DNA from: JALHMI01 sp964598535
Lineage (GTDB): Bacteria; Planctomycetota; Planctomycetia; Pirellulales; PALSA-1355
Reading direction: 5' to 3'
NCBI GenBank assembly: GCA_964598535.1
Contig: CAZRCI010000015.1
Coordinates: 55,021-119,020, forward strand
DNA length: 64,000 bases
The notes beneath the pieces were generated by a model. That model made no database searches. It was not told where the DNA came from and saw nothing but the letters and a program-made list of their open reading frames with translations. The stretch's first letter is position 1. The number at the start of each line of letters is the position of its first letter. A program made the position numbers and the translations under genes. This document shows positions 8,352 to 17,558 of the stretch, piece after piece.

Positions 8352-11300
8352 GTGGCCACCTTAGTCAAGTCGCTTAGCCAAAGCCAACTCGCCCGCATCG
8401 AACGCCGGACCCAACAACTTGGACGGCAGTTGTTCGCACGTTCGCGCGCCGACCAGCCCTCGATACTTGATCGCCGTTGGTGGGACGACCGCATCATGTC
8501 CTGGGCGATGCAGGACGAGTCGGTCAAAGTGCAGATGTTTCGCTTCATCGACGTGCTGCCCATGCTTGCCTCGGGCGATGACGTTACTCGCCATCTGCAC
8601 GAATATTTCTACGAGGTTCGGCAGTATCTGCCTTCGGCCGTTCGACTGGGGCTCGCTGTCGCGCAGCCCGGGACGATCGCCGGTCGCGCCTTGGCGATGG
8701 CCGCGCGACGCAATGCGTTGAGTCACGCCCGGCGGTTCATCGCTGGAACGAACGAAACCGAGGTCCTTGCCGCGGCCAAACGAGAGCGCCGTAGCGGACG
8801 TGCATTTACGCTCGATGTACTGGGAGAAGCCGTGACCAGCGAGCGCGAAGCCGAGAGCTACCTTCGGACCTACCTGGAACTGATTCGCGGGATCGCTCCG
8901 ATCGTCAACGCCTGGCCCGAAATTCCGTCGATCGATCGCGCCGCGGGCCGCGAGCTTCCCCGAGTCAACGTATCGGTCAAGCTCTCCGCGCTCGACAGCC
9001 AGTTCGACCCCATCGATCCGTCTGGTTCGGCCAGCCGTGCCGGGGCGCGGTTACGCACGCTACTGAGAACCGCTCGCGAAGCGCGCGCCTTTGTCAACGT
9101 TGACATGGAGTCGTATAAGACCAAAGACCTCACGCTTTCGATCTTCCAGCAAATCTTACTGGAAGATGAGTTTCGCGAGACGAGCGACGTTGGCATTGTT
9201 ATTCAGTGCTACCTAAAAGACTCGCGCCAGGATCTGATCGCGCTGGCCGATTGGGCACGCCTGCGCGGCGCTCCCATTTGGGTCCGACTGGTGAAGGGCG
9301 CCTATTGGGACTACGAAACGGTCTCTGCCATCGCTGCCGGCTGGCCGGTGCCGGTGTTTGAACGCAAGTGGGAAACGGACGCCAACTACGAAGCGCTTAC
9401 CCGCGAGTCGCTCTTGCGCCGCGACTGCCTGCATACGGCGCTCGGCAGCCATAATCTGCGGTCGCTGGCTCATGGAATTGCGGTGGCCGAGGAGCTGGGA
9501 GTGGGCAGCGAAGCCCTCGAACTTCAGATGCTCTACGGAATGGCCGACGCTCAGCAACAAGCCTTCGTCGAAGCGGGGCAGCGACTGCGAATCTATATGC
9601 CTTACGGCGAACTAATTCCGGGAATGGCGTATCTCGTGCGGCGGCTGCTGGAAAACACCTCAAACGAATCCTTCCTGCGGGCGAGTTTCTCGGAAGACAT
9701 CTCGGCGGAGACCCTGCTGATGAATCCCCTCGACAAGACACGCTCTGGCGGTTCCTTCGACGGCGAGCAAGCGTCTTCTGGGCGTCCCCAGACGGCAAGT
9801 TCCTTTGCGCCGGTCTACCAGAACGAGCCGCTCGCCGATTTTAGTCTGTCCGAAGCGCGCGACGCGATGCAATCGGCAATCGCCGAAGTCGAGTCGCAAC
9901 TTGGCGGAGAGTTTCCGTTGGTGATCGATCACGAACGAATCTACACCGGCCGGTGGATCGAATCTGTTTGCCCAGCCCACAAGCGCCTGGTAGCAGGTCG
10001 CGCGGCCGCCGCTGGCCCCCATGAAGCCGAGGCCGCGGTGCGCGCGGCGGCGCGAGCCTTGCCGGAGTGGTCCGCCAGCGGCCCGGAAACGCGAGCGGCC
10101 CGCCTCCGCGCCGTGGCCAAGATCATGCGCCGGCGCCGCTTCGAGCTCGCGGCCTGGCAAGTATTCGAATGCGCCAAGCCGTGGCGCGAAGCGGACGCGG
10201 ATGTCTGCGAAGCAATCGACTTCTGCGAATACTACGCGGCAAGCGCGATCGAACTTCAGTCGCCCCGAGGCGCGGATGTTCCCGGCGAGGAAAATCGGTT
10301 CGAGTATCTGCCACGCGGTGTCACGGCCGTGATTGCTCCGTGGAACTTTCCCCTCGCAATCCTCACGGGTATGACAACTGCGGCGCTCGCGACCGGAAAC
10401 ACCGTGGTCATGAAACCGGCCGAATCGTCGAGCGTGATGGCCGCCAAGCTGATGGAGATGTTCCTCGAAGCCGAACTGCCGCCGGGCACGGTCAACTATC
10501 TGCCGGGGCAAGGCGAAGAGATCGGCCCCGTCCTGGTGGACCATCCGCTCGTGGCAACGATCGCGTTCACCGGCTCTCGCGGCGTGGGGCTGGCAATCAA
10601 CGCGCGGGCCGCCGCGGTCTCGGCCACCGGCAAGCTCAAGCTCGTAAAACACGTGATCGCCGAGATGGGAGGCAAGAACGCCATCATTGTCGATGTGGAC
10701 GCCGATCTCGATGAAGCCGTGCTCGGGGTCATGAAAAGCGCCTTTGGCTACCAGGGGCAAAAATGCTCCGCTTGTTCGCGAGTCATCGTGCTCGACGCGG
10801 TCTACGACACGTTTGTCCAGCGGCTGATCGAAGCCACGCGCAGCCTGCAGATCGGACCGGCAGAAGATCCGGCGTCGAGCCTCTCAGCGGTCATCGATGC
10901 CGAGGCGTTTGAACGGATCAACCGCTACATTGCCGGGGGACGGAAAACCGCGCGCGAAGCACTCGCCGGCAACGTGGATTCGCTCTCAGACGAGGGCTAC
11001 TACATTGGGCCGCACATCTTCACCGACATTGCGCCCCACGATCCACTCGCCCAGGAAGAGATCTTCGGACCGGTGCTCGCGGTGCTAAGGGCAGCCGACC
11101 TGGACGAAGCGATTCGGATCTTCAACGGCACCGACTACGCGCTCACGGGCGGCATGTTCTCGCGCAGTCCGGAACACTTCGCTCGCGCCCGGCGCGAGCT
11201 GATCGCCGGCAACCTCTACCTGAATCGTGGAATCACGGGGGCTCTCGTCGGTCGACAACCGTTTGGTGGTTTCCGTCTATCAGGCATCGGCACCAAAGCC

Positions 11301-11393
11301 GGTGGTCCGGACTATCTGCTGCAATTCGTTGTCCCCAGGACGATCACCGAAAACACGATGCGCCGCGGTTTCGCGCCTCAATCAAGCGAGTGA
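8352..11393 (+). CDS. putA: Bifunctional proline dehydrogenase / glutamate semialdehyde dehydrogenase
   Basis: Oxidises proline to glutamate in two steps. The protein has 1013 residues. The FAD-dependent proline dehydrogenase barrel spans about 60-450, with RLVKGAYWDYE and the helix motif MPYGELIPGMAYLVRRLLEN. The NAD-dependent aldehyde dehydrogenase half starts near 505. It shows APWNFPL, FTGSRGVG, the general base Glu771 (EMGGKNA) and the catalytic Cys805 (GQKCSACS). There is no N-terminal ribbon-helix-helix domain, so it is a non-regulatory PutA, and the C-terminal extra domain of long PutAs is also missing. It starts at GTG 8352 with no clear partner genes. Confidence 0.94.
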   Translation: MATLVKSLSQSQLARIERRTQQLGRQLFARSRADQPSILDRRWWDDRIMSWAMQDESVKVQMFRFIDVLPMLASGDDVTRHLHEYFYEVRQYLPSAVRLGLAVAQPGTIAGRALAMAARRNALSHARRFIAGTNETEVLAAAKRERRSGRAFTLDVLGEAVTSEREAESYLRTYLELIRGIAPIVNAWPEIPSIDRAAGRELPRVNVSVKLSALDSQFDPIDPSGSASRAGARLRTLLRTAREARAFVNVDMESYKTKDLTLSIFQQILLEDEFRETSDVGIVIQCYLKDSRQDLIALADWARLRGAPIWVRLVKGAYWDYETVSAIAAGWPVPVFERKWETDANYEALTRESLLRRDCLHTALGSHNLRSLAHGIAVAEELGVGSEALELQMLYGMADAQQQAFVEAGQRLRIYMPYGELIPGMAYLVRRLLENTSNESFLRASFSEDISAETLLMNPLDKTRSGGSFDGEQASSGRPQTASSFAPVYQNEPLADFSLSEARDAMQSAIAEVESQLGGEFPLVIDHERIYTGRWIESVCPAHKRLVAGRAAAAGPHEAEAAVRAAARALPEWSASGPETRAARLRAVAKIMRRRRFELAAWQVFECAKPWREADADVCEAIDFCEYYAASAIELQSPRGADVPGEENRFEYLPRGVTAVIAPWNFPLAILTGMTTAALATGNTVVMKPAESSSVMAAKLMEMFLEAELPPGTVNYLPGQGEEIGPVLVDHPLVATIAFTGSRGVGLAINARAAAVSATGKLKLVKHVIAEMGGKNAIIVDVDADLDEAVLGVMKSAFGYQGQKCSACSRVIVLDAVYDTFVQRLIEATRSLQIGPAEDPASSLSAVIDAEAFERINRYIAGGRKTAREALAGNVDSLSDEGYYIGPHIFTDIAPHDPLAQEEIFGPVLAVLRAADLDEAIRIFNGTDYALTGGMFSRSPEHFARARRELIAGNLYLNRGITGALVGRQPFGGFRLSGIGTKAGGPDYLLQFVVPRTITENTMRRGFAPQSSE

Positions 11394-11523
11394 GCCACGA
11401 CGGGAACCCTGGTATTGCTGACGTACCCGAACCGGCCCCGAGTGGATCGTTCAAGCGATCCGGCGAATGAGAGTGGCAACGTCCGGACAGTTCTTCGCAA
11501 CCTTTGAGAGCACTAAATTAAAT

Positions 11524-12216
11524 ATGGATCGCCAGAAGATTCGTTGGAGGCCGGTCGTTCGAAGCCGTGCCGCGTGGTCCACATTCGCTGTCGCGGCCGT
11601 GTTGGCCTGCCTGGCGCTGCTGCGGTGGCGGCAAAACTCGTGGGGAGCGACGATTTGGCTCGTATCGTTCCTCATGATGCTCGCCGTCCGCACACCGCAC
11701 TCGATTCGCAATCGACAAAATGTCATCGTGGCGGCGCGCAGAGATCTCGCCGAAAAGCTTCTGCTGGGGACCATGTTCTTGACGATGATGGTGCTCCCGC
11801 TGCTCAGGGTCGGAACTGGCATGCTCAACTGGGCGGACTATCCGCTATCCGACACTCTGACGGCGATCGCGGCAGCCCTCCAACTTCCAGCCTTGTATAT
11901 GTTCTGGCGTGCTCATGCGGACCTGGGGCGCAACTGGAGTCCCGGGCTCGAGGTTCGCGAAGACCACGGGCTGGTATGTCGCGGAGTATATGCCCGGATT
12001 CGCCACCCGATGTATGCGGCGATCTGGCTCTTCGTGCTCACGCAGCCACTACTGATTCACAATTGGCTCGCGGGCGTACTCGTCATTCCCGCGTTTGCCA
12101 CGATGTGGATCTTGCGCGTGCCGCGCGAGGAAGCGATGATGCGGCAGGCGTTCGGCGCGGCGTATGATGAATATTGCCGTCGCACGGGGCGATTGCTGCC
12201 GAAGTTCGGACACTGA
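11524..12216 (+). CDS. Isoprenylcysteine carboxyl methyltransferase-like membrane protein
   Basis: About 230 residues with four or five hydrophobic segments. The conserved ICMT/PEMT-like C-terminal core is visible: RNWSPGLEVREDHGLVCRGV, then the signature RIRHPMYAA, a further membrane pair, and an acidic end with EEAMMRQAFGAAYDEYCRRTGR. In the family this core binds S-adenosylmethionine at the membrane. Bacterial members act on varied small or lipid substrates, so the target is unknown. The start could also be ATG 11467, which adds 19 residues; neither start has a good ribosome site. Confidence 0.75.
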   Translation: MDRQKIRWRPVVRSRAAWSTFAVAAVLACLALLRWRQNSWGATIWLVSFLMMLAVRTPHSIRNRQNVIVAARRDLAEKLLLGTMFLTMMVLPLLRVGTGMLNWADYPLSDTLTAIAAALQLPALYMFWRAHADLGRNWSPGLEVREDHGLVCRGVYARIRHPMYAAIWLFVLTQPLLIHNWLAGVLVIPAFATMWILRVPREEAMMRQAFGAAYDEYCRRTGRLLPKFGH

Positions 12217-12273
12217 CTGGCTGGCATGCTCTGCTGAACAGGAGCCGTCGTGACCTTTTTCAAGAGCCACTCG

Positions 12274-13692
12274 CTAGAACAGCCCGGCGAGCGGCGTGCC
12301 CTCGGCCAGCAGGCTGTAAGGGCGTCCTTCGCGGTCGGTCGCATCGAGATCGTGAATTCCCATGGCATGATAGACCGTCTTCGTCACATGGGCGGGCGTA
12401 ACCGGCTTCTCAGCCGGGTACTCGCCGCGCCGATCGCTCGAGCCATAGACCTGCCCGCCGCGAATGCCGCCACCCGCCAGAATGTCGGTAAGGCAATGCG
12501 TCCAGTGATCTCGGCCGGAGCCTCCTTGGCCGCCAGATCGCGGATCGCCAATCTTGGGAGTGCGTCCCATCTCGCTGGTGACCAGGAGCAGCGTCTGGTC
12601 GAGCAAGTCGCGGTTGGCGAGATCCTCGATCAATGCCGAAAAGGCGCGATCGAACATCGGCAGGAGGTCGTCCTTCAAACAATTGAAATTGTTGCCGTGC
12701 GTGTCCCAACCACCGGCGCTTGCGCACTTATTTGCCAGCCGTTGCTCATCTTCCTTCCAGAAAACGGTGATGAACGGCACCTCTGCCTCGACGAGCCGCC
12801 GTGCGAGCAACAGGCTCATTCCGTTTACGTTTGGACCATATCGTTCGCGCAGCGCCTCGGGTTCTTGCGATACGTCGAAAGCCGTGGCGGTCGCCGAGGA
12901 CGACAGTAAGTCGAAAGCACGCTTCTGTTGTTGCGTCCAACTAAGGATGCTCTCGTCGGCTTCAAACTGGCGTCGCGCGACGTCGATCGCACTCAACAGT
13001 TCGCGGCGCGAGCTGACTCGCTGACCACTCATTCCTTGCTGGAGTTCGAGCGCCGGCGCCGAGAACTTGAGCGGCTGGTCGAGGCTTCCTTCGAGATACA
13101 ACGGATCGTGCTCCACACCCAACCGGGCGGCAAATTGCCCCGGTCGAGTGTAGGGCGCCTTGCTCGGCTTGTGCGGCAGCGTGATGGCGTTCACTAGCGC
13201 CGGATGAGGCGGCCGCTTGGCCGCGACGACCGTGCCCATGAACGGCCAGTCGTCCGCGTACGGCGTGCGATCGTTCCCGAGCGACAGAAATGTCTGATCG
13301 GCCGGATGACCGGTCAGATTGTAATAGTAACCCGCATGATGATCGTTCGTGTTGACTGAAGCTCCAACCGAGCGAACCAGCGCCAGGTGGTGCGCCTGCT
13401 TGGCCAACAGCGGGAGATGTTCACAAAGTTGAATCTCGGGCGCCGTGGTGCTGATCGGTTGGAACGGCCCGCGATACTCGAGCGGCGCGTCTGGCTTCAT
13501 GTCCCAAGTGTCGATGTGCGACGCCCCGCCACACAAGAAGAACAGAATCGTGCTTTTAGCCTTGCCGCCGCGGCTGGCGCTGGCCGGCGCCGACGTCACG
13601 GCCTGGACCGGTTTGCCAAACCGCATTCCGGCAAAGCCAACGGTCGATGCGACCAGAAACGCACGGCGCGAAGTCGCGGGAACGTGGTGCAT
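12274..13692 (-). CDS. DUF1501 domain-containing protein, twin-arginine exported
   Basis: 472 residues starting at ATG 13690-13692, giving a twin-arginine signal (SRRAFLVAS, residues 8-16). Longer in-frame starts would place this signal in the middle and are rejected. Hallmarks of the planctomycete DUF1501 family follow: FFLCGGASHIDTWDMKPDAP near the start, GWDTHGNN in the middle, and SEMGRTPKI with GRDHW near the end. The fold is related to sulfatases/alkaline phosphatase, but enzymatic function is unproven. In planctomycetes it usually pairs with a DUF1549/DUF1553 cytochrome protein; no such gene is adjacent, so it is an orphan here. Confidence 0.93.
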   Translation of the reverse strand: MHHVPATSRRAFLVASTVGFAGMRFGKPVQAVTSAPASASRGGKAKSTILFFLCGGASHIDTWDMKPDAPLEYRGPFQPISTTAPEIQLCEHLPLLAKQAHHLALVRSVGASVNTNDHHAGYYYNLTGHPADQTFLSLGNDRTPYADDWPFMGTVVAAKRPPHPALVNAITLPHKPSKAPYTRPGQFAARLGVEHDPLYLEGSLDQPLKFSAPALELQQGMSGQRVSSRRELLSAIDVARRQFEADESILSWTQQQKRAFDLLSSSATATAFDVSQEPEALRERYGPNVNGMSLLLARRLVEAEVPFITVFWKEDEQRLANKCASAGGWDTHGNNFNCLKDDLLPMFDRAFSALIEDLANRDLLDQTLLLVTSEMGRTPKIGDPRSGGQGGSGRDHWTHCLTDILAGGGIRGGQVYGSSDRRGEYPAEKPVTPAHVTKTVYHAMGIHDLDATDREGRPYSLLAEGTPLAGLF

Positions 13693-13787
13693 ATCGGTTG
13701 AGTTTCCCCAAATGGCGAGACCATACAACAGGGCTGGATAACACCGGGAGGCGCGATCGACACACGCGATGGTACCAACGGAAGGGG

Positions 13788-13934
13788 TTATTCGCCGCTT
13801 TTCTTGGTGGATTTTTTCTTCGGTGCGGTCGCCGCGGCGGCTGCGCGATCCTGAGCCTCCCACATCGTGCGCAGATTCTTTACGTGCCGCTTCACTTTCC
13901 GACGACGATTCTCTCCTGAACGATTTGCGCCCAT
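13788..13934 (-). CDS. Very small basic Lys/Arg- and Ala-rich protein
   Basis: A 48-codon frame begins at ATG 13932-13934, with GGAG about 11 bases upstream, and ends at TAA 13788-13790. The product opens MGANRSGENRRRKVKRHVKN, continues LRTMWEAQDR, and ends in an Ala-Lys tail like that of histone H1 (AAAAATAPKKKSTKKSGE). Low complexity and high charge suggest a nucleic-acid-binding role. It lies about 95 bases upstream of the DUF1501 start on the same strand and may share its transcript. Evidence is the start signal and composition only. Confidence 0.5.
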   Translation of the reverse strand: MGANRSGENRRRKVKRHVKNLRTMWEAQDRAAAAATAPKKKSTKKSGE

Positions 13935-14300
13935 TCGCTGCAAACTCCTGATCCATCTGTAGTTGGTTTAGCCCCGCACGCCTTCGTGGCCCACGGTAGC
14001 GGCCCTGAGTATAGCGAATTGCCGGCCCGGCACCCCAGGTGGGCCTGCGGATCTGGCAACAGGCCGAACTTTCGCCCCTCCCGGCGTGTCTCTCAGGCCA
14101 GGTGGCCGAACGTGCCAAACCCGGTTCCTCACAGAGATTTAGCTTCGACGGAGGAGCGGCGTTTAGACCCGCATCTCGGCGGTGAATTGCTTGTCCCCAG
14201 GCCGTGGGTGAGGTATCTTAATTTGTTTGCCCTAAATGGGTTCCTGCTGGGGCAGGCCCTCCAAGTCTCGTTAACTTTCCTTTCTCCGGAGTGATTGATC
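13935..14300. other. Intergenic region upstream of ilvB
   Basis: Divergent spacer of about 365 bases between the small basic gene and ilvB. It must hold the ilvB promoter and leader. I see no clear leader peptide, attenuator hairpin with a T-run, or repeat. Confidence 0.4.
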
Positions 14301-16073
14301 GTGGCTACTACGACTCCCAAGCGCGCCGCCGCGGCCCTGCAATCAGGTGCCGATATCCTTGTCGAATGCCTTGTGCGGCACGGCGTCGAGGTCGTATTCG
14401 CCTACCCTGGCGGCGCCAGTATGCCGCTTCACCAATCGCTCACGGCGTACAAAGACCGCATTCGCACGATCCTACCCCGGCATGAGCAAGGCGGCGGCTT
14501 CGCGGCCCAGGGCTATGCCCGCACCACGGGCAAGCCCGGCGTGTGCATGGCCACCAGCGGCCCGGGCGCGACGAACCTTGTCACATGCATTGCCGACGCC
14601 AAGCTCGACAGCATCCCTCTGGTCGCAATTACCGGTCAGGTGAAGACGGCCGTCATTGGTTCCGATGCGTTCCAGGAAACGCCGATCGTCGAAGTCTGCC
14701 GCGGTATTACCAAGCATCACTACTTGATTACCGACATCAATGACCTCACGCGCATCATGCGCGAGGCGTTTCATATTGCCACCACCGGCCGCCCTGGCCC
14801 GGTGTTGATCGACATTCCCAAGGACGTGCAGCAGGCTCAGATCATTCCCGACTACGACGCCCCCATGAACCTGCCGGGGTATCATGCCGAAGACCACAAG
14901 GCGCGCCCCGAGCAGATTGCCCAGGTGGCGGCCGCGATTAAGCGCTCCAAGCGTCCCGTGATTTACGCCGGTGGCGGTGTCGTGATGGGCAACGCCAGCG
15001 GCGAGCTCCGCGAACTGGCCAGCAAGACTAAGATTCCCGTCACGATGACACTGATGGGGCTGGGCGCCTTCCCGGGCGATCACCCGATGTCGCTCGATAT
15101 GCTCGGCATGCATGGCAGCGTGTACTCGAACTACGCCGTCGACCAGGCCGATCTGCTGTTGGCCTTCGGCGTGCGGTTCGATGACCGCGTGACGGGCAAG
15201 GTCTCTGAATTCGCCAAACACGGCAAGATCGTACACATCGACGTCGATCCGTCGGAGCTGAATAAGAACAAAGAAGCCCACATCCCGATCATCAGTGACA
15301 TCAAATACGCGCTGGGCGAACTGAACAAAATCGTCGAAGCGCCCGAGGATCTTTCGGCCTGGCACCAACAAATCGCCGAGTGGAAGCAAGCTTATCCGTT
15401 TGGTCTGGGAGAATGCACGGGCGAAACGATTACCTCGCAGTATGCGATTCACAAACTGTGGGAGCTTACCAAGGATCGCGATACGATCGTCACCGTAGGC
15501 GTGGGACAGCATCAGATGTGGGGCGCCCAGCACTACCGCCTTCGCGAACCGCGTACCTGGTGTTCGAGCTCCGGCCTGGGCACGATGGGCTTCGGTCTTC
15601 CCGCGGCCATGGGCGCCAAGGTCGCGCATCCGGAGAGCCTCGTCGTCGACATCGACGGCGACGGCAGCTTCCAGATGAATATCCAGGAGCTGGGAACCTG
15701 CTTCTGCGAGAAGATTCCCGTCAAGGTGCTGTTGCTCAACAACCAGCACCTGGGCATGGTCGTGCAGTGGGAAGATCGCTTCCACGAGGGCAATCGGGCG
15801 CATACGTACCTCGGCCCGATCGACAATCCGGAGGCCATTGGCCAGGGCTCGCCCGACAAGCCAGCCGCCCGCTTCCCCGATTTTGTTGCCATCGCCAAAG
15901 GCTATGGCGCTGGCGCCCGCTATGTGCGTGAGAAGTCACAGCTCGAGGATGCCCTGCGAGAGATGATCGAGTATCCCGGCCCGTTCGTGCTCGATGTGGA
16001 GGTTCCTTATCAGGAGCATGTGCTCCCGATGATCCCTGCCGGCATGACGGTGAAGGATCTGATTCGGGAGTAA
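14301..16073 (+). CDS. ilvB: Acetolactate synthase large subunit, biosynthetic type
   Basis: Thiamine-diphosphate enzyme joining two pyruvates (or pyruvate and 2-oxobutyrate) in valine, leucine and isoleucine synthesis. About 590 residues. The catalytic Glu is in PRHEQGGGFAAQGYAR. The central FAD/Rossmann domain contains ALLAFGVRFDDRVTG-like sequence. The ThDP/Mg motif is GDGSFQMNIQELGTCFCE followed by LNNQHLGMVVQWE. GTG at 14301 is chosen because GGAG lies 9 bases upstream; TTG at 14295 would sit on that site. No regulatory small subunit (ilvN) gene is adjacent, and the next gene downstream is unrelated. Confidence 0.95.
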   Translation: MATTTPKRAAAALQSGADILVECLVRHGVEVVFAYPGGASMPLHQSLTAYKDRIRTILPRHEQGGGFAAQGYARTTGKPGVCMATSGPGATNLVTCIADAKLDSIPLVAITGQVKTAVIGSDAFQETPIVEVCRGITKHHYLITDINDLTRIMREAFHIATTGRPGPVLIDIPKDVQQAQIIPDYDAPMNLPGYHAEDHKARPEQIAQVAAAIKRSKRPVIYAGGGVVMGNASGELRELASKTKIPVTMTLMGLGAFPGDHPMSLDMLGMHGSVYSNYAVDQADLLLAFGVRFDDRVTGKVSEFAKHGKIVHIDVDPSELNKNKEAHIPIISDIKYALGELNKIVEAPEDLSAWHQQIAEWKQAYPFGLGECTGETITSQYAIHKLWELTKDRDTIVTVGVGQHQMWGAQHYRLREPRTWCSSSGLGTMGFGLPAAMGAKVAHPESLVVDIDGDGSFQMNIQELGTCFCEKIPVKVLLLNNQHLGMVVQWEDRFHEGNRAHTYLGPIDNPEAIGQGSPDKPAARFPDFVAIAKGYGAGARYVREKSQLEDALREMIEYPGPFVLDVEVPYQEHVLPMIPAGMTVKDLIRE

Positions 16074-16090
16074 CCCCCCCCTGTAGCCGC

Positions 16091-16197
16091 CTGTTGAGAA
16101 TAGGCCATCGCGGTTTATTTCAACCAGCGCCAAGCGTGCGGGAGTCAAACTCCGCGCGGCTCGCAAAAATAACGACTTACGCCGTTATGAAGCCGTA
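16091..16197. repeat. Intergenic repeat family, copy 1
   Basis: About 105 bases that align with 25476-25581. Shared blocks include GCCATCGCGG, TTTATT, CAACC, GCCAAG, CGGCTC, CAAAA, TA, CGACTTA and CGTTAT/CGCTAT, with substitutions between. Both copies start just after a stop codon or convergent gene end. Internal inverted stretches suggest a folded RNA or terminator-like role. Confidence 0.6.
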
Positions 16198-16590
16198 CGT
16201 GGTGGGTCGCTGCCCCGCTGCCCAGACCGTCTGGTCGCGCGGCTTCTGCGAAATTTCTCTGGGAATTCGCCGTCCTGGCGCTACGAAATCGGGGCGAGCG
16301 AGCGCCCGTACTTCATGGAGCGTTTCCGCGGCATGGCGGCCTTCGCCCGCCAGTCTTTCCAAATTTTTGCCACAATGTGCGAAAATCTGGAGAATGTGTG
16401 TCCGTTTTTCGTGTAGCTTTCGCCTTGTAAGGTAAAGGCGACCTAAGCCAGGCTGCCCGGTCCGTTATCGAATCGCCGGTGCGTAGGCACGCTCGAGCGC
16501 GGACTGTTCAGCCAGGCAAGGGCGCGGGTCAAGTTGCCGTGCGCGGCTTTTGTAGATGTGGCTTTGTACTTCAAGATAAGGAAACTCGCC
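16198..16590. other. Intergenic stretch without a recognisable gene
   Basis: About 390 bases between the repeat and the next gene. A small hairpin (TCGCCTT/AAGGCGA) lies around 16421-16442. No open frame with start signals stands out on either strand. Confidence 0.4.
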
Positions 16591-17424
16591 GTGAAATGGC
16601 AGGTTGTGACAATAGCATTGACGTTGGTCTCGGTAGTCGCAGCGGAGGCACACGCGCAGCGGCGTGCCCCCGCTCCCCCGAGTGGTGGATTCAACCTGGC
16701 GCCGCCAAACTCCTCGGGCTCCCAAAACAACCGAGGATTCAACCTGGGGCCGAACTCGTCGGGAACTACCAATCAAGGGTTGTTCGGGACCGGCAATCCC
16801 AATCAAGGGTTGTTCGGGCCGGGGGTACAAGGACGTCCGAACTATAGGTCACCGAACATGTCGGGCACCTCTAATTTTGGCGGCTTTACGGCTCCACAGC
16901 CTCCGGCGTTCCAGTTACCCCAGTTCAACTTTCAGCCGCAACCGAACAACAATTCGTTCTGGGGCAACAACAACAGCAACAACAATAGCTGGGGCAACAG
17001 CAATTCGAACTCGTGGCGAAACAACAATCGCAACAATTGGAATGACGATTACGAGTACAATCGTCCCCAGCGCAACTACACGCGTTCGCAACCGCAGTAT
17101 TACGACAATGGCGGTTCCACGACGCAATGGTCCGCGCCACCTCCTCCGAAGGTCTACAGCCAGCGGCCGATTCGCATCATCTGCACGGCCGACGGCTTTG
17201 CCCAGTGCAGCTATGCCTTGCTGAACGCCTCGGGAAAGACGTACGAATACACGATGACTGGCGGCGATCGGCAAAATCTTAAGGAAACTACGGACTGGCG
17301 GATTCGCTACAACCAAGGCAACGACCGCGGCTACAAGACCTACTCGCTCAAGGGCGGCAAGGTCTATGAACTACGGCAATCGCACGACGGAACGTGGTCC
17401 TTCTATACCGTCGGCGAGTTGTAA
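16591..17424 (+). CDS. Secreted Asn/Gly/Pro-rich protein with a conserved C-terminal domain
   Basis: 277 residues from GTG 16591, which has AAGGA upstream and starts the signal peptide VKWQVVTIALTLVSVVAAEA; an upstream ATG at 16534 would misplace it. After cleavage near AHA-Q the protein is Asn/Gly/Pro/Ser-rich with repeats (NLAPPNSSG, NLGPNSSG, NQGLFG twice). It then has runs of Asn between about 120 and 165. The last 75 residues form a compact domain: IRIICTADGFAQCSYALLNA, then the conserved blocks WRIRYNQGNDRGY, TYSLKGGKVYEL and YTVGEL. The same domain ends the next gene, so these are tandem paralogues. Function is unknown. Confidence 0.75.
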   Translation: MKWQVVTIALTLVSVVAAEAHAQRRAPAPPSGGFNLAPPNSSGSQNNRGFNLGPNSSGTTNQGLFGTGNPNQGLFGPGVQGRPNYRSPNMSGTSNFGGFTAPQPPAFQLPQFNFQPQPNNNSFWGNNNSNNNSWGNSNSNSWRNNNRNNWNDDYEYNRPQRNYTRSQPQYYDNGGSTTQWSAPPPPKVYSQRPIRIICTADGFAQCSYALLNASGKTYEYTMTGGDRQNLKETTDWRIRYNQGNDRGYKTYSLKGGKVYELRQSHDGTWSFYTVGEL

Positions 17425-17558
17425 AGCACGCCAAGCAACGATTGCCCGTTTCAGGAACGCTATTCGTGGACGGGTGTTGCATGTGAATGGTTTTGCGTTG
17501 CAGTTTGTTCGTCCAGTCGGTTTTCATGGCTCCGTAGCTGAAGGAAGGGAGACCTCTC

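Noticed and set aside
9660..10760. Long minus-strand frame opposite the proline-catabolism gene
   Set aside because: The plus-strand product has intact catalytic residues; the antisense text has no domain and follows from codon bias.
12274..14118. 614-residue version of the DUF1501 protein
   Set aside because: The added front lacks a ribosome site, covers another small gene and would bury the twin-arginine signal.
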